Source: Polynucleobacter sp. UK-Mo-2m-Kol15
GTDB taxonomy: Bacteria > Pseudomonadota > Gammaproteobacteria > Burkholderiales > Burkholderiaceae
Direction of reading: 5' to 3'
DNA: 64,000 nt
Assembly: GCF_018881505.1 (NCBI RefSeq)
Contig: NZ_JACVQC010000001.1
Span: forward strand, 124,001 to 188,000
The translations under genes were made by a program, and so were the position numbers. Below, piece by piece: positions 47,000-57,209 of the stretch; positions within the stretch are counted from its first letter, which is position 1; each line of letters begins with the position of its first letter. The notes beneath the pieces were generated by a model. The model made no database searches. It was not told the origin of the DNA and saw only the letters and a program-made list of their open reading frames with translations.

Positions 47000-48166
47000 T
47001 TACAAGCCAGCTGCTGCTCGTAATGCAGGTGCCTTATCGCACTGCTCCCAAGTAAATTCTGGCTCTTCACGACCAAAGTGACCATAAGCGGCAGTCTTAC
47101 GATAAATTGGACGTGAGAGATTCAGAGATTTAATAATGCCCTTCGGACGTAGATCAAAATGCTCCGAAACCAATTGAGATATCTTTTCATCCGAGATCTT
47201 GCCAGTGCCGTAAGTGCTCACCATGACAGATGTTGGCTTAGCAACGCCAATTGCATAAGAAACCTGCACTAGGCACTTGGTGGCTAGGCCTGCAGCGACT
47301 ACGTTTTTAGCCACATAGCGAGCCGCATAAGCGGCAGAGCGATCAACCTTGGATGGATCCTTGCCAGAGAATGCACCGCCGCCGTGAGGGGCTGAACCAC
47401 CATAGGTATCAACAACAATCTTGCGCCCCGTGAGACCGCAATCGCCTTGTGGGCCGCCGATCACAAATCGACCCGTTGGATTTACTAAGTAGTTGATTGC
47501 ACCCTTAATCAAGTGCTTTGGCAATACTGGCTTGATGATTTCTTCAATGACTGCTTCACGCAACTTCTCGAGAGAAATATCTTCATTATGTTGGGTAGAG
47601 AGAACAACTGTGTCGATTGAGTCGGGCTTACCATCCACGTAGCGCAAGGTCACTTGAGACTTTGCATCTGGACGCAACCAGTTCAAACGGCCATCACGAC
47701 GCAACTGAGATTGACGCTCCACTAAACGGTGGGATAAATGAATTGGCAAAGGCATCAGCTCTGCAGTTTCGTCACAGGCATAACCAAACATGAGACCCTG
47801 ATCTCCAGCGCCTAATTCCAGCTCGTCATCATGGGCGTTATTAACCCCTTGAGCAATATCTGGGCTCTGCTTGTCATATGCAACCAGTACTGCACAACCC
47901 TTGTAATCAATACCGTAATCGGTATTGTCGTAACCAATCTCACGCAAAGTATTGCGAGCTACTTGGATGTAATCTACGTTCGCATGAGTAGAGATCTCAC
48001 CAGCCAAAACTACTAAGCCGGTATTACATAATGTTTCAGCACCAACTCGTGCAGTCGGGTCTTGTGCCAAAATGGCATCAAGGACCGCATCGGAGATTTG
48101 ATCTGAGACTTTGTCGGGGTGACCTTCAGAAACTGATTCTGAGGTAAAGAAGTAATCATTTGCCAT
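47000..48166 (-). CDS. metK: S-adenosylmethionine synthetase MetK
   Basis: Makes SAM from methionine and ATP, and drives the cycle closed by ahcY and metH. It begins [23 protein letters not shown], the family start with the ATP-binding [17 protein letters not shown] (about 117-128) and [19 protein letters not shown] (about 262-280) are the two diagnostic motifs. Its length of 388 aa is normal. Its leader contains a SAM-II-like element, and ahcY follows about 250 bp downstream. Confidence 0.98.
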   Translation of the reverse strand: MANDYFFTSESVSEGHPDKVSDQISDAVLDAILAQDPTARVGAETLCNTGLVVLAGEISTHANVDYIQVARNTLREIGYDNTDYGIDYKGCAVLVAYDKQSPDIAQGVNNAHDDELELGAGDQGLMFGYACDETAELMPLPIHLSHRLVERQSQLRRDGRLNWLRPDAKSQVTLRYVDGKPDSIDTVVLSTQHNEDISLEKLREAVIEEIIKPVLPKHLIKGAINYLVNPTGRFVIGGPQGDCGLTGRKIVVDTYGGSAPHGGGAFSGKDPSKVDRSAAYAARYVAKNVVAAGLATKCLVQVSYAIGVAKPTSVMVSTYGTGKISDEKISQLVSEHFDLRPKGIIKSLNLSRPIYRKTAAYGHFGREEPEFTWEQCDKAPALRAAAGL

Positions 48167-48229
48167 TGCATATTCCTTTAAAAAATTAACACGATCTTTT
48201 GGACAACTCGACGTGCCAGGAACTTCAAC

Positions 48230-48290
48230 GGCGACGCTTTAGCAGAATTTATGAATCGCCCTGCAAGTTGCCTTAACTCAGCGATGATGC
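48230..48290 (-). promoter_or_regulatory. SAM-II riboswitch candidate in the metK leader
   Basis: On the minus strand, about 65 nt before the metK start, the leader holds a stem ATCGC/GCGAT (48281-48285 with 48255-48259) whose loop contains TGAGTTAAGG, then ACTTGCAG, followed by TTCATAAATTC and GCTAAAG (48237-48243). This order and wording match the SAM-II (metA motif) core: P1, TGA-TTxA loop, CTTGCAG, ATAAA, GCTAAAG. The covarying loop-3' pseudoknot pairs could not be fully resolved by hand. SAM-II is chiefly alphaproteobacterial. Confidence 0.6.
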
Positions 48291-48370
48291 AATTCTATAT
48301 GAAAAACGCCATATCTATCAAGCAACATCAGAAATTTGGCCCTAGGGCTAGCATTGAATATCATTAGAGG

Positions 48371-49231
48371 GTGCGCAAAATCTTCCTAAAGCTAACTCTT
48401 GCTGTAATAGCAGCCTTGCCCTTATTCCTAGTGCAGGTAATTGGCGCAGCTTTAGGGATACTGGCTTATGCGGGGTCCAAGCAATACCGATCACTTTTTC
48501 GCCCTCAATATGAGGCGGTTGTAAAAAGTCATCATTTACCTCTACAAATCTGGACTGCCGCAGCAGCCTCAGGCCAGCTGTTTTCAGACAGCCTGTGGAT
48601 TTGGCGAAACCCAGCTAAAGCCCTAGAGCTGGTTGAAGTACAAAATTGGGATTTAGTAGAGGCGGCCATTAAAGAGGGTCATGGCTTGGTGATGCTCACG
48701 CCACACCTAGGCGGCTTTGAGATTATTCCGCGCGTATTAGCTCAGCACTTCCCTGCCACCATCCTCTATCGCCCATCCCGCCAAGAATGGCTCAACGAAG
48801 TAGTGGAGGAAGGTCGCGCCTATCCCAATATGCATTTTGTGCCCACCAACTTGAATGGCGTTCGTCAAATGACGAGGGCACTTACACGCGGTGAAGCGAT
48901 TGGCATTCTTCCAGATCAAGTCCCTAGCGGCGGTGAAGGTGTTTGGGTACCCTTCTTTGGGCGCCTCGCTTATACAACCCCACTTCCTGCACGCCTAGCG
49001 AATCGTAATAACACGCCTGTTGTGATGTTTACTGCCAAACGTAAAGGTCTGGGCAAAGGCTGGCTTATGCAGGCCAATAGGCTAGAACCGCTGTCTGAAG
49101 ATTCCACTCTTGCAGCCGCTGAACTCAATATTGCTATTGAGAATGCAATTCTCGTTGCACCTAACCAATTTATTTGGGCCTATAACCGCTACAAACATCC
49201 GAGCGGAGCTGAATTACCACCAAGCAATTAG
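48371..49231 (+). CDS. Lipid A / lysophospholipid acyltransferase (LpxL type), first copy
   Basis: A 286-residue membrane-associated acyltransferase starting with GTG. An N-terminal hydrophobic segment (6-24) is followed by the catalytic HxxxxE-type block TPHLGGFEIIPR (about 111-122; H113 and E118), ILPDQVPSGGEGVWVPFFGR with the conserved Asp, and the C-terminal WAYNRYKHP. LpxL and LpxM enzymes add secondary acyl chains to Kdo2-lipid A at the inner membrane. A second copy follows 25 bp later, a common betaproteobacterial pair. Confidence 0.9.
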   Translation: MRKIFLKLTLAVIAALPLFLVQVIGAALGILAYAGSKQYRSLFRPQYEAVVKSHHLPLQIWTAAAASGQLFSDSLWIWRNPAKALELVEVQNWDLVEAAIKEGHGLVMLTPHLGGFEIIPRVLAQHFPATILYRPSRQEWLNEVVEEGRAYPNMHFVPTNLNGVRQMTRALTRGEAIGILPDQVPSGGEGVWVPFFGRLAYTTPLPARLANRNNTPVVMFTAKRKGLGKGWLMQANRLEPLSEDSTLAAAELNIAIENAILVAPNQFIWAYNRYKHPSGAELPPSN

Positions 49232-49256
49232 TTAATAAATTTATAATTTATTCAAC

Positions 49257-50156
49257 ATGATCTGGTTACACAACCTCTTCAATTTTCTAGCGCTGAGCCT
49301 ACTGCGTCTTTTTGCATTTTTGCCATATACACTCACTATTTATATAGGCTATGGTCTCGGTTGGTTGGCGGCACACATACCCAATGAGCGTGCAAAGGTT
49401 GTTAAAACTAACTTGCGTCTATGCTTCCCCAATCTAAGCGAAAAAGAAATTAATACGCTTGCGCTAGAGCACTGGAAATTATTCGGACGCAGCGTCATTG
49501 AAAGAAGTCGTATTTGGCTTGGCAGTGGAAAACAGATCACCGACATTGTCACTATCAACTCTGCAATTACGCTTGGTGATCGCAAGCCGCGCCTCTTAAT
49601 CAACCCTCACTTTGTAGGGCTTGAGGGCGGCTTCATGGCACTCTCTGTTTTAGCAAGCAAGCATAACTGGCCACGCGGTGCTGGCCTTTATCAAAATATG
49701 AAGAATCCCTTCTTCAATCAAAAAATGATTGAATGGAGAAATCGTTTTGGGGGGAAATCCATTGAGAGACAAAGTCGCTTACGTGATTTAATTCGAGAAA
49801 TTCAAACGGGGAACTTTATTTTTATTGCCCCTGATATTGATCTCGGCCCACGGGACTCTGTTTTTGTTCCCTTCTTTGGCATTCAGACGAATACGATCAC
49901 CTCAGTCTCTCGCTTAGCTAGGCTTAGCGGTGCAGAAGTCTGCCTCATGACCACGACCCTAAACCCTGAGCGCAAAGCCTATATCTGCAATATCAGCGAG
50001 CCAATTCCCAATTTCCCAACGGATGATGTTGAAGCGGATACTGCACGCTTAAACAAATATATTGAAGACCTTGTTCGAGAAAGGCCGGCAGAGTACTATT
50101 GGGTTCACAAACGCTTTAAGCATCGTCCACCTGGCGAGCCAAGTCTTTACAACTAA
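49257..50156 (+). CDS. Lipid A / lysophospholipid acyltransferase (LpxL type), second copy
   Basis: A 299-residue relative of the preceding gene. The catalytic block [12 protein letters not shown] (about 118-129; H120 and E125) and [19 protein letters not shown] follow an N-terminal hydrophobic region, and the end [17 protein letters not shown] is the family's usual terminus. The two differ enough to suggest different acyl or acceptor preferences, as with LpxL and LpxM. It is followed by dapF after an 11 bp gap, a fixed order in Burkholderiaceae. Confidence 0.9.
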   Translation: MIWLHNLFNFLALSLLRLFAFLPYTLTIYIGYGLGWLAAHIPNERAKVVKTNLRLCFPNLSEKEINTLALEHWKLFGRSVIERSRIWLGSGKQITDIVTINSAITLGDRKPRLLINPHFVGLEGGFMALSVLASKHNWPRGAGLYQNMKNPFFNQKMIEWRNRFGGKSIERQSRLRDLIREIQTGNFIFIAPDIDLGPRDSVFVPFFGIQTNTITSVSRLARLSGAEVCLMTTTLNPERKAYICNISEPIPNFPTDDVEADTARLNKYIEDLVRERPAEYYWVHKRFKHRPPGEPSLYN

Positions 50157-50167
50157 TTGGAATTATT

Positions 50168-51070
50168 TTGGGCACAAAATTAAATAAGCCTGGACGCACA
50201 CTGCGCTTCACCAAAATGCATGGTGCTGGCAATGATTTTATTGTGCTTAACGGTCTTGATCAAGACCTTAGCAATATCACTCGTGAGCAATGGCAAAAAC
50301 TAGCTCATCGTCAGTTTGGCATTGGTGCCGATCAAATACTGCTGATTGAAAAAGCCACTCGCCCCGATGCTGACTTCCGTTATCGCATTTTCAATGCGGA
50401 TGGTGGTGAAGTGGAGCAGTGCGGCAATGGATCGCGTTGTTTTGTCCGCTTTGTTCTTGATCAAGGCCTATCCACAAAGAATCCATTGCGTGTTGAAGTG
50501 GCGCATACTATTCTCACCCTCAGCTCACGTGATGATGGCCTGGTGGAAGTGAATATGGGCGCACCCATTTTTGATCACAGCAAAATTCCCTTTAATGCTA
50601 GAGGCCTAGCTACTAAACAAGAATTTCATGAAATGCTCTATGCGCTGCCAATTGCTACGCCCGCCGCCCACGATAGCTGGATTAGCGTCTTGTCAATGGG
50701 CAATCCCCATGCGGTACAAGTAGTAGGCGATGTTGATAGCGCACCCGTACTCGAAGAGGGTTCATCAATTGAAAAAGATGCTGCATTTCCAAAAAAAGTG
50801 AATGCGGGTTATATGCAAATTCTTAATCGCAAGGAAATTAAGTTGCGCGTCTACGAACGAGGCGCTGGTGAGACGCTTGCTTGCGGCACCGGTGCTTGTG
50901 CTGCGGTGGTTTCAGGCATTCGTCGCGGACTACTCGACTCGCCAGTCACAGTGCACACCCGTGGTGGAGATTTACAAATTTCCTGGGGCGGCATAGTCAA
51001 TGAAATTACACAGGCCGTCATCATGACAGGCCCAGCAATCACTGTGTTCGAAGGCGAAACAAAGATCTAA
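50168..51070 (+). CDS. dapF: Diaminopimelate epimerase DapF
   Basis: Converts LL- to meso-diaminopimelate for peptidoglycan and lysine. The conserved [14 protein letters not shown] is at about 14-27; the two catalytic cysteines lie in QCGNGSRC (about 80) and [10 protein letters not shown] (about 240). The start is a TTG at 50168, the only one that precedes the family's N-terminal strand; a GGA lies a few bases upstream. At 300 aa it is slightly longer than usual, through this N-terminus. Confidence 0.95.
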   Translation: MGTKLNKPGRTLRFTKMHGAGNDFIVLNGLDQDLSNITREQWQKLAHRQFGIGADQILLIEKATRPDADFRYRIFNADGGEVEQCGNGSRCFVRFVLDQGLSTKNPLRVEVAHTILTLSSRDDGLVEVNMGAPIFDHSKIPFNARGLATKQEFHEMLYALPIATPAAHDSWISVLSMGNPHAVQVVGDVDSAPVLEEGSSIEKDAAFPKKVNAGYMQILNRKEIKLRVYERGAGETLACGTGACAAVVSGIRRGLLDSPVTVHTRGGDLQISWGGIVNEITQAVIMTGPAITVFEGETKI

Positions 51071-51108
51071 GTGGCGCAGCGGCTGTACTACCGCAGCCGC
51101 CAATTTGT

Positions 51109-51777
51109 TTAAATGCCATACTTCTCGCGATAAGTCTTTACTGCTGGAAGGTGGTTTGTTAACTCAGCACTACTGGAGGCTGATAAGAAAGCCATCAGAT
51201 CAGCTAGACTGGCAATAGCTACCACTGGCAAGCCAAATTCTTGCTCTACTGCTTGCACTGCTGACTTGTCGCCAATTTCAGTCGCTGTACCTGATTTTTC
51301 CATGCGATCCAAGGCGATTAATACTGCCACTGGCTCCGCACCTGCATCCCGAATCAACTTCACAGACTCCCTCACAGAAGTCCCAGCAGAAATGACATCA
51401 TCAATAATGACCACCTTACCCCTCACTGGAGCGCCCACCAGTGAACCACCCTCTCCATGATCTTTGGCTTCTTTACGATTGTAGGCATAAGGCACATTTC
51501 GTCCAGTATCAGCTAAAGCAATAGCAGTGGCGGCTGCCAATGTAATACCTTTATAGGCGGGCCCATACAGCATGTCGAACCGCAGACCAGACTCTTGCAA
51601 AGCATTAGCGTAATAGTGGCCCAGCGCCCTTAAACGAATGCCATCGTTAAAATCACCCGCATTAAAGAAATAAGGAGAAAGGCGTCCGGCTTTAGTTTTA
51701 AACTCCCCAAACGACAAAACATTTGCCTCAAGGGCAAATTGAATAAAGTTATCTTGATTAGAATTTTTTGAGCTCAT
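51109..51777 (-). CDS. pyrE: Orotate phosphoribosyltransferase PyrE
   Basis: Joins orotate to PRPP in pyrimidine synthesis. The PRPP-binding signature VVIIDDVISAGTSVRE is at about 125-140, and FNAGDFNDG (about 38-46), LYGPAYKGI and YNRKEAKDHGEGG (the catalytic loop, about 100-112) are present. The length of 222 aa is normal. It is divergent from the exonuclease III gene with an 8 bp gap, a frequent pairing in Burkholderiaceae. Confidence 0.96.
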   Translation of the reverse strand: MSSKNSNQDNFIQFALEANVLSFGEFKTKAGRLSPYFFNAGDFNDGIRLRALGHYYANALQESGLRFDMLYGPAYKGITLAAATAIALADTGRNVPYAYNRKEAKDHGEGGSLVGAPVRGKVVIIDDVISAGTSVRESVKLIRDAGAEPVAVLIALDRMEKSGTATEIGDKSAVQAVEQEFGLPVVAIASLADLMAFLSASSSAELTNHLPAVKTYREKYGI

Positions 51778-51785
51778 AGGCCTAT

Positions 51786-52568
51786 ATGTTACGCATCATT
51801 TCTGCCAACCTCAACGGTATCCGCTCGGCGGTCAAAAAAGGCTTTCTACCTTGGGCCCTAAAACAAAAAGCAGACTTTATCTGTATGCAGGAGCTCAAGG
51901 CTCAGCAGGACGATCTAGAGGATGCCATACTCAATCCAGATGGCCTACACGGCTTCTTTCATCATGCCGAGAAGAAGGGCTATAGCGGTTGTGGCATCTA
52001 TACCCCTCATAAACCCGATGAAGTGCTCTATGGCTATGGCAACGAAGAGTTTGATGCTGAGGGGCGTTATGTCGAAGCCCGATTTAAAAAACTATCCGTA
52101 ATCTCGGTATATATGCCCTCAGGCTCAAGCTCACCAGAAAGACAGGAGGCCAAATATCGTTATCTCGACTCCTTCTTGCCACACCTAGTTAAACTTAAAA
52201 AATCAGGACGAGAGATTGTGCTGTGTGGCGACGTCAATATTGCCCACAATGAGATTGATCTCAAGAACTGGAAAGGCAATCTTAAGAACTCGGGGTTTTT
52301 ACCTGAAGAGCGAGCATGGCTGACAAACCTTTTTACAAAAGTTGGTTATGTCGATGTCTACAGGAGATTAGAGCCAGATACTACTGATGCCTGCTACACC
52401 TGGTGGAGCAATCGCGGCCAAGCTTATGCAAAGAATGTGGGCTGGCGGATCGACTATCACATCACCACACCAGGCATTGCAGCTAGCGCTAAAAATACTG
52501 TTGTGTATAAAGATGAGCGCTTCTCCGATCATGCGCCTCTCACGATAGATTACGACTGGTCTATTTAG
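51786..52568 (+). CDS. xth: Exodeoxyribonuclease III / AP endonuclease
   Basis: Repairs abasic sites and trims 3' ends. The EEP fold motifs are visible: ISANLNGIRSAVKKG (4-18), CMQELKAQ (about 33-40, metal-binding Glu), CGDVNIAHNEIDLKNWKGN (about 145-163), WRIDYHITTP and SDHAPLTIDY with the final His. Its length of 260 aa is normal and the protein is cytosolic. It overlaps the ampG gene by 8 bp, tail to tail. Confidence 0.95.
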   Translation: MLRIISANLNGIRSAVKKGFLPWALKQKADFICMQELKAQQDDLEDAILNPDGLHGFFHHAEKKGYSGCGIYTPHKPDEVLYGYGNEEFDAEGRYVEARFKKLSVISVYMPSGSSSPERQEAKYRYLDSFLPHLVKLKKSGREIVLCGDVNIAHNEIDLKNWKGNLKNSGFLPEERAWLTNLFTKVGYVDVYRRLEPDTTDACYTWWSNRGQAYAKNVGWRIDYHITTPGIAASAKNTVVYKDERFSDHAPLTIDYDWSI

Positions 52569-53895
52569 CGACTTGTAAGTCGTGTTTTTTAAATTCAACT
52601 ACTTTAAAGTGAATGGTGAGCCAAATCAAAATCAAGACTGGCGCACCAATAACAGCAGTGCTGATAAAAAAGCTTGAGTAGCCAAACGCATTTACAAAGA
52701 CGCCTGAAAATCCAGCGAGCCACTTTGGCAATAGAAGCATCATCGAGCTAAACAATGCGTACTGCGTTGCTGAGTACTGAATATTTGTCAGTGCTGATAA
52801 AAATGCAATGAACGCTGCTGTAGCAATTCCGGAACTTAGATTGTCAGCAGAAATTACCCAGATTAAGCCATGCAGATCATGGCCCTGGGTGGCAAGCCAA
52901 GCAAATAATAAATTGCTGACAGCTGACAAAATCGCACCCAGAAATAGAATGCGCATTACTCCAAATCGCAGGGTGAGTACACCGCCAACGAAGGCACCAA
53001 CCAATGTCATCACCACGCCAAATACCTTACTTACAGCTGCAACCTCATCTTTGGTGTAACCCATATCTACATAAAACGGGTTGGCCATAATACCCATGAC
53101 CACATCGCTAATACGATAGATGGCAATTAAAGACAAAATCAAAATAGCGTGCCATCCATAGCGCTGAATAAAATCTGAAAATGGCTCAATCAAAGTTTGA
53201 TGTAGCCATGCTTTTGCATTACGAGCTTTAGCAAGCTCAATGCGAATGGGCTCTTTACTAAACAAGGTAGTGACTACACCCACACCGATAGAGAGCGCCA
53301 TACAAAGATAGGCAAATTGCCAGGCGGCTGGGTCGTAGCCAGCAACACCAGATTCAGCGCGGGCAGCCAACCAGAGAACACCAGCACCAGACCAAATTAA
53401 GGCTAGTCGATAACCAGTTTGATATGTAGCTGCTAGAGCCGCTTGATGATCACTATCTGCAGACTCAATTCGAAAAGCATCCAATGCAATATCTTGAGTG
53501 GCAGATCCAAAAGCAACGAGCAGAGCACACCACACAATTGGTGTGAGCTGCACTTTTGGATCAATGCTAGCCATGCCAACTAGGCCGAGAATGATTAACA
53601 GCTGCGCAAAAATCAGCCAGCTACGCCTTCTGCCAAATAGTTTAGACAATAAGGGAATAGACACTCTATCTACCAAAGGGGCCCACACCCACTTAAATGC
53701 GTAGATTAGACCAACCCAAGTGAGATAACCGATAGTGCTGCGATCAATTCCAGCCTCTCTTAGCCAAAAGCTCAGCGTCCCTAAAATGAGTAATAACGGT
53801 AGTCCTGCAGAGAAGCCCAAAAAAAGCATTCTGAGGCAAGGCCATTCGAGATATATCCGAAAATCTTTCAGCCAGGACTGCATGCTACTAAGCAC
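52561..53895 (-). CDS. ampG: AmpG-family muropeptide MFS transporter
   Basis: A 444-residue 12-helix transporter. FLGFSAGLPLLLILGTLSFWL (26-46) and GWVGLIYAFKWVWAPLVDR-type sequence (about 60-78) are AmpG hallmarks, as is GSATQDIALDAFRIE (about 130-144). AmpG imports GlcNAc-1,6-anhydroMurNAc peptides for cell-wall recycling, the products of transglycosylases such as the one at 41.8-43.8 kb. It follows metW with an 8 bp overlap. I saw no ampC or ampR. Confidence 0.9.
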   Translation of the reverse strand: MLSSMQSWLKDFRIYLEWPCLRMLFLGFSAGLPLLLILGTLSFWLREAGIDRSTIGYLTWVGLIYAFKWVWAPLVDRVSIPLLSKLFGRRRSWLIFAQLLIILGLVGMASIDPKVQLTPIVWCALLVAFGSATQDIALDAFRIESADSDHQAALAATYQTGYRLALIWSGAGVLWLAARAESGVAGYDPAAWQFAYLCMALSIGVGVVTTLFSKEPIRIELAKARNAKAWLHQTLIEPFSDFIQRYGWHAILILSLIAIYRISDVVMGIMANPFYVDMGYTKDEVAAVSKVFGVVMTLVGAFVGGVLTLRFGVMRILFLGAILSAVSNLLFAWLATQGHDLHGLIWVISADNLSSGIATAAFIAFLSALTNIQYSATQYALFSSMMLLLPKWLAGFSGVFVNAFGYSSFFISTAVIGAPVLILIWLTIHFKVVEFKKHDLQVAK

Positions 53896-54469
53896 GTCGA
53901 ACGCGGAACAGCGCTAGGCTTCCAAAAAGATTGGGCATCAAGGTGACTTGCCGCCCCTCATGCAAGATGCATTGATCCAGAATCTTTAGCCCCAAGCTCG
54001 AAGCTAACTTTTCAAAGTCAGTTACCGTTAGAACGCGCACATTGGGGGTGTTGTACCACTGGTATGGCAAACTTTTAGAAACAGGCATACGACCAAAACT
54101 AACTGATAATCGGTGCGACCAGTGGCCAAAATTGGGGAAGGAGACAATCGACTCCATGCCAACTCGAACCACTTCACGCAAAATCTTTTCAGTTTCGTGA
54201 ATTGTTTGCAGTGTTTGAGAAAGTACTACTGTATCAAAACTATTGTTCTCAAAAAGTGCTAGGCCCCCTTCAAGATTTTGCTGAATGACGTTCAAACCTT
54301 TTTGCACACAAGAAAGTACGCGCGCATCATCAATCTCTACACCATAAGCATGTACCGGTTTTTGCTTTTGCAGGAAATCCAAGAAGCTACCATCACCACA
54401 ACCGAGATCCAGCACTTCACTATTAGGTGCAATCCAACTCGCTATTGCTGCAAAGTCTGCGCGCTTCAT
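53888..54469 (-). CDS. metW: Methionine biosynthesis protein MetW
   Basis: A 193-residue SAM-dependent methyltransferase-like protein. [14 protein letters not shown] (21-34) is the SAM motif; MetW-specific features include VLSQTLQTI (about 80-88) and [12 protein letters not shown] (about 112-123), with [11 protein letters not shown] after it. MetW partners MetX and raises its activity, although its own chemistry is unclear. The start overlaps the metX stop by 4 bp. Confidence 0.94.
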   Translation of the reverse strand: MKRADFAAIASWIAPNSEVLDLGCGDGSFLDFLQKQKPVHAYGVEIDDARVLSCVQKGLNVIQQNLEGGLALFENNSFDTVVLSQTLQTIHETEKILREVVRVGMESIVSFPNFGHWSHRLSVSFGRMPVSKSLPYQWYNTPNVRVLTVTDFEKLASSLGLKILDQCILHEGRQVTLMPNLFGSLALFRVRRA

Positions 54470-55605
54470 GATTTGGCCTTTAACATTTGCTCAAAATAAG
54501 CACGAATCAGATTGTGATAACGCGAGTCATCTAGTAGAAAGGCATCATGGCCATGAGGCGCATCGATTTCTGCATAGCTAACCTCACTCTTGTTGCTGAG
54601 TAAAGACTCTACAATCTCACGGCTTCGATTAGGCGGAAAACGCCAGTCCGTAGAGAAGCTCACGACTAAGAACTTGGCTTGCACTTCGGCGAGGGCGCGA
54701 TTCAAGCTACCCTCATAACGACGAGAAGGATCGAAATAATCTAGTGCCCTAGTAATAAGCAAATAGGTATTCGCATCAAAGTAAGTAGAGAACTTATCGC
54801 CTTGATGGCGCAAGTAACTTTCAACCTCAAATTCAACATCAAAGCTAAAGCGATAGTCTTGAGATTCGCCATGAGGCCTTTGCAACTCGCGCCCAAACTT
54901 TTCTGCCATATCATCATCAGACAGATAGGTAATATGGCCGACCATGCGTGCAAGTTTAAGACCGCGCTTTGGCACGACACCGTACTCATAGTAATTACCA
55001 CCATGAAAATCTGGATCAGACAAAATAGCATTACGCGCCACTTCATTAAAAGCAATGTTCTGTGCGCTGAGTTTTGGTGTTGAGGCAATTACTAAGCAGT
55101 GAGCAAGACGTTTTGGAAACTGAATTGACCAGGCTAATGCCTGCATACCACCCAGGCTACCACCCATGACCGCAGCAAAGCGGCGAATACCCAACTTATC
55201 AGCCAAGCGTGCCTGAGTATTCACCCAATCCTCGACCGTAATTACCGGAAAGTCTGCGCCGTAGGGCTTGCTAGTAGCTGGATTGATACTCATTGGACCC
55301 GTTGATCCAAAACAAGAGCCTAGGTTATTAACACCAATCACAAAGAAGTGATTGGTATCAACCGGCTTGCCCGGACCAATCATGTTGTCCCACCAGCCAA
55401 TATCACTTGCATCATCTGGATTGGGTCCGGCTACATGGTGTGATGCATTCAATGCATGACAAACAAGTACCGCATTACTTTTATCAGCATTGAGTTTGCC
55501 GTAAGTTTCAATAACTAAATCGTAGCCCGATAAGATGGCGCCACTTTGCAAAGGCAAGGGCTCGGCAAAGTGGATAGTGTTTCTAGAGAGGTGTAGCTCG
55601 CTCAT
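54466..55605 (-). CDS. metX: Homoserine O-acyltransferase MetX
   Basis: Acylates homoserine, using acetyl-CoA or, in many proteobacteria, succinyl-CoA, at the start of methionine synthesis. The alpha/beta hydrolase nucleophile is in [12 protein letters not shown] (about 142-153) and the late [12 protein letters not shown] holds the histidine. [26 protein letters not shown] begins the fold. At 379 aa it is full length. Acyl specificity is not assigned. It follows slmA with a 4 bp overlap, and no riboswitch precedes it. Confidence 0.95.
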   Translation of the reverse strand: MSELHLSRNTIHFAEPLPLQSGAILSGYDLVIETYGKLNADKSNAVLVCHALNASHHVAGPNPDDASDIGWWDNMIGPGKPVDTNHFFVIGVNNLGSCFGSTGPMSINPATSKPYGADFPVITVEDWVNTQARLADKLGIRRFAAVMGGSLGGMQALAWSIQFPKRLAHCLVIASTPKLSAQNIAFNEVARNAILSDPDFHGGNYYEYGVVPKRGLKLARMVGHITYLSDDDMAEKFGRELQRPHGESQDYRFSFDVEFEVESYLRHQGDKFSTYFDANTYLLITRALDYFDPSRRYEGSLNRALAEVQAKFLVVSFSTDWRFPPNRSREIVESLLSNKSEVSYAEIDAPHGHDAFLLDDSRYHNLIRAYFEQMLKAKS

Positions 55606-56258
55606 TCGGAGAGAAGAATGCGAAGACTGATATCAGATGCTTCGGTTGGAAGCTTCTTAAAGCCACTTCGGGCAAAACGATGCCAGCGACCTAAAACATA
55701 ACTCATTAACATCGCCGCACGAATACCCACTTCATCTTGTGACACACTTGCCCATGTACCACCCTGAGTTTGAGCAATACGCAGCGCCTGTTTAAGGGAT
55801 GCTTCCACGCGATCAAGCACTTGGGTAATCCGCTGCTGCAAACGATCATCCTCTTGTAATAAAGCATCGCCCAAAAGAACGCGGGTCATTCCGGGATTTT
55901 TTTCTGCAAAGAATAGAAGCATTTGTAAAATTCCACGCGCTTGGGCTAGGCCAGATTCTTCTTTTTGGTTGATCTGATTAATCAAACCAAAAACAGTTTG
56001 CTCAATAAAGGAGATCAAGCCCTCAAACATCTGAGCCTTGCTGGCGAAATGTCGATAGAGCGCCGCTTCTGAAACTTCAATTTTTGCCGCTAAGGCCGCA
56101 GTAGTAACACGCTCACCTTTAGGGTTTTGCAACATCTCAGCCAAGACCTGCAAGATCTGTAGACGACGCTCGCCAGGTCGGGGGCGCTTACGCGTCTTTC
56201 CCTCTTCAGCAACTATCGCTTCGATCTCTGATGCAGTAGGGTCTAAGGAATCACGCAT
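55602..56258 (-). CDS. slmA: Nucleoid occlusion factor SlmA (TetR family)
   Basis: A 218-residue TetR-fold DNA-binding protein. The HTH segment is [33 protein letters not shown] (about 55-87), with the SlmA-like EAALYRHF. In E. coli SlmA blocks FtsZ assembly over the nucleoid. The N-terminal Glu/Lys-rich extension of about 28 residues is longer than in E. coli. The gene sits between argB and metX and overlaps metX by 4 bp. Regulation of neighbouring genes cannot be excluded. Confidence 0.85.
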   Translation of the reverse strand: MRDSLDPTASEIEAIVAEEGKTRKRPRPGERRLQILQVLAEMLQNPKGERVTTAALAAKIEVSEAALYRHFASKAQMFEGLISFIEQTVFGLINQINQKEESGLAQARGILQMLLFFAEKNPGMTRVLLGDALLQEDDRLQQRITQVLDRVEASLKQALRIAQTQGGTWASVSQDEVGIRAAMLMSYVLGRWHRFARSGFKKLPTEASDISLRILLSE

Positions 56259-56279
56259 GGTTATATCTCTTGTCCACCC

Positions 56280-57185
56280 TTAGCGAGAGCGAATCATTGT
56301 TCCAAAAGCCTGCTCTGTCAGAATTTCCAGTAACAAAGAGTGCTCGATTCGTCCGTCGATGATATGAACTGAATTTACACCACTCTTGGCCGCATCTAAT
56401 GCAGAAGAAATCTTCGGCAACATACCGCCAGAAATCGTGCCATCAGCAAAAAGGCCGTCAATCTCACGTGCGGTAAGGTCTGTTAGGAGTGTGCCATTTT
56501 TATCCATCACACCAGGAATATTAGTCATCATGACCAGTTTCTCAGCATGCAAGATTTCCGCCATCTTGCCAGCTACCAGGTCAGCATTGATGTTGTATGC
56601 CTGACCTTCCTCGCTAAACCCAATCGGGGAAATCACTGGAATAAAGGCATCATCTTGCAATGCTTTTACAACCGCTGGATTAATTGCTTCGATCTCACCA
56701 ACAAAACCTAAATCAATGGTTCCACCAGCATTCATTTCATCGTTAACGAACATCTTTTTTGCGCGAATTAAGCCGCCGTCTTTGCCGGTCAAGCCAACTG
56801 CCTGCCCACCAAAATGGTTGATCAACATCACGATATCTTGCTGCACCTCGCCTCCGAGAACCCACTCCACCACTTCCATGGTTTCTTCATCGGTTACGCG
56901 CATGCCTTGAATAAAGGTGCCGGTCTTGCCAATCTTCTTAAGTGCCTCATCAATTTGCGGCCCACCACCATGCACTACAACTGGATTCATACCAACTAAC
57001 TTAAGCAAAATCACATCGCGTGCAAAACTTTCCTTAAGGCGCTCCTCTACCATCGCATTTCCACCGTACTTAATGACAATGGTCTTGCCGTGATATGCGC
57101 GAATGTAAGGTAATGCCTCAGCCAAAATCTCCGCCTTAAGTAAAGGAGAGATTTCGCTAATAGTTGGGGATTGCTTAGTCATCAC
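56280..57185 (-). CDS. argB: Acetylglutamate kinase ArgB
   Basis: Phosphorylates N-acetylglutamate, the second step of arginine synthesis. [10 protein letters not shown] (about 36-45), [17 protein letters not shown] (about 71-87), [12 protein letters not shown] and VITLTGKDG-type VGLTGKDGG (about 130-138) and NINADLVAG (about 198-206) are the family motifs. The length of 301 aa is normal. It may be subject to arginine feedback, as the N-terminal helix common to the hexameric forms is present. Confidence 0.96.
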   Translation of the reverse strand: MMTKQSPTISEISPLLKAEILAEALPYIRAYHGKTIVIKYGGNAMVEERLKESFARDVILLKLVGMNPVVVHGGGPQIDEALKKIGKTGTFIQGMRVTDEETMEVVEWVLGGEVQQDIVMLINHFGGQAVGLTGKDGGLIRAKKMFVNDEMNAGGTIDLGFVGEIEAINPAVVKALQDDAFIPVISPIGFSEEGQAYNINADLVAGKMAEILHAEKLVMMTNIPGVMDKNGTLLTDLTAREIDGLFADGTISGGMLPKISSALDAAKSGVNSVHIIDGRIEHSLLLEILTEQAFGTMIRSR

Positions 57186-57209
57186 TACTTTTATATTCGA
57201 TCTAGTAAA

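Noticed and set aside
46800..47081. Open reading frame on the plus strand across the ahcY leader
   Set aside because: It lies opposite the SAH riboswitch and the metK end, has no family features, and its sequence is explained by the RNA element.
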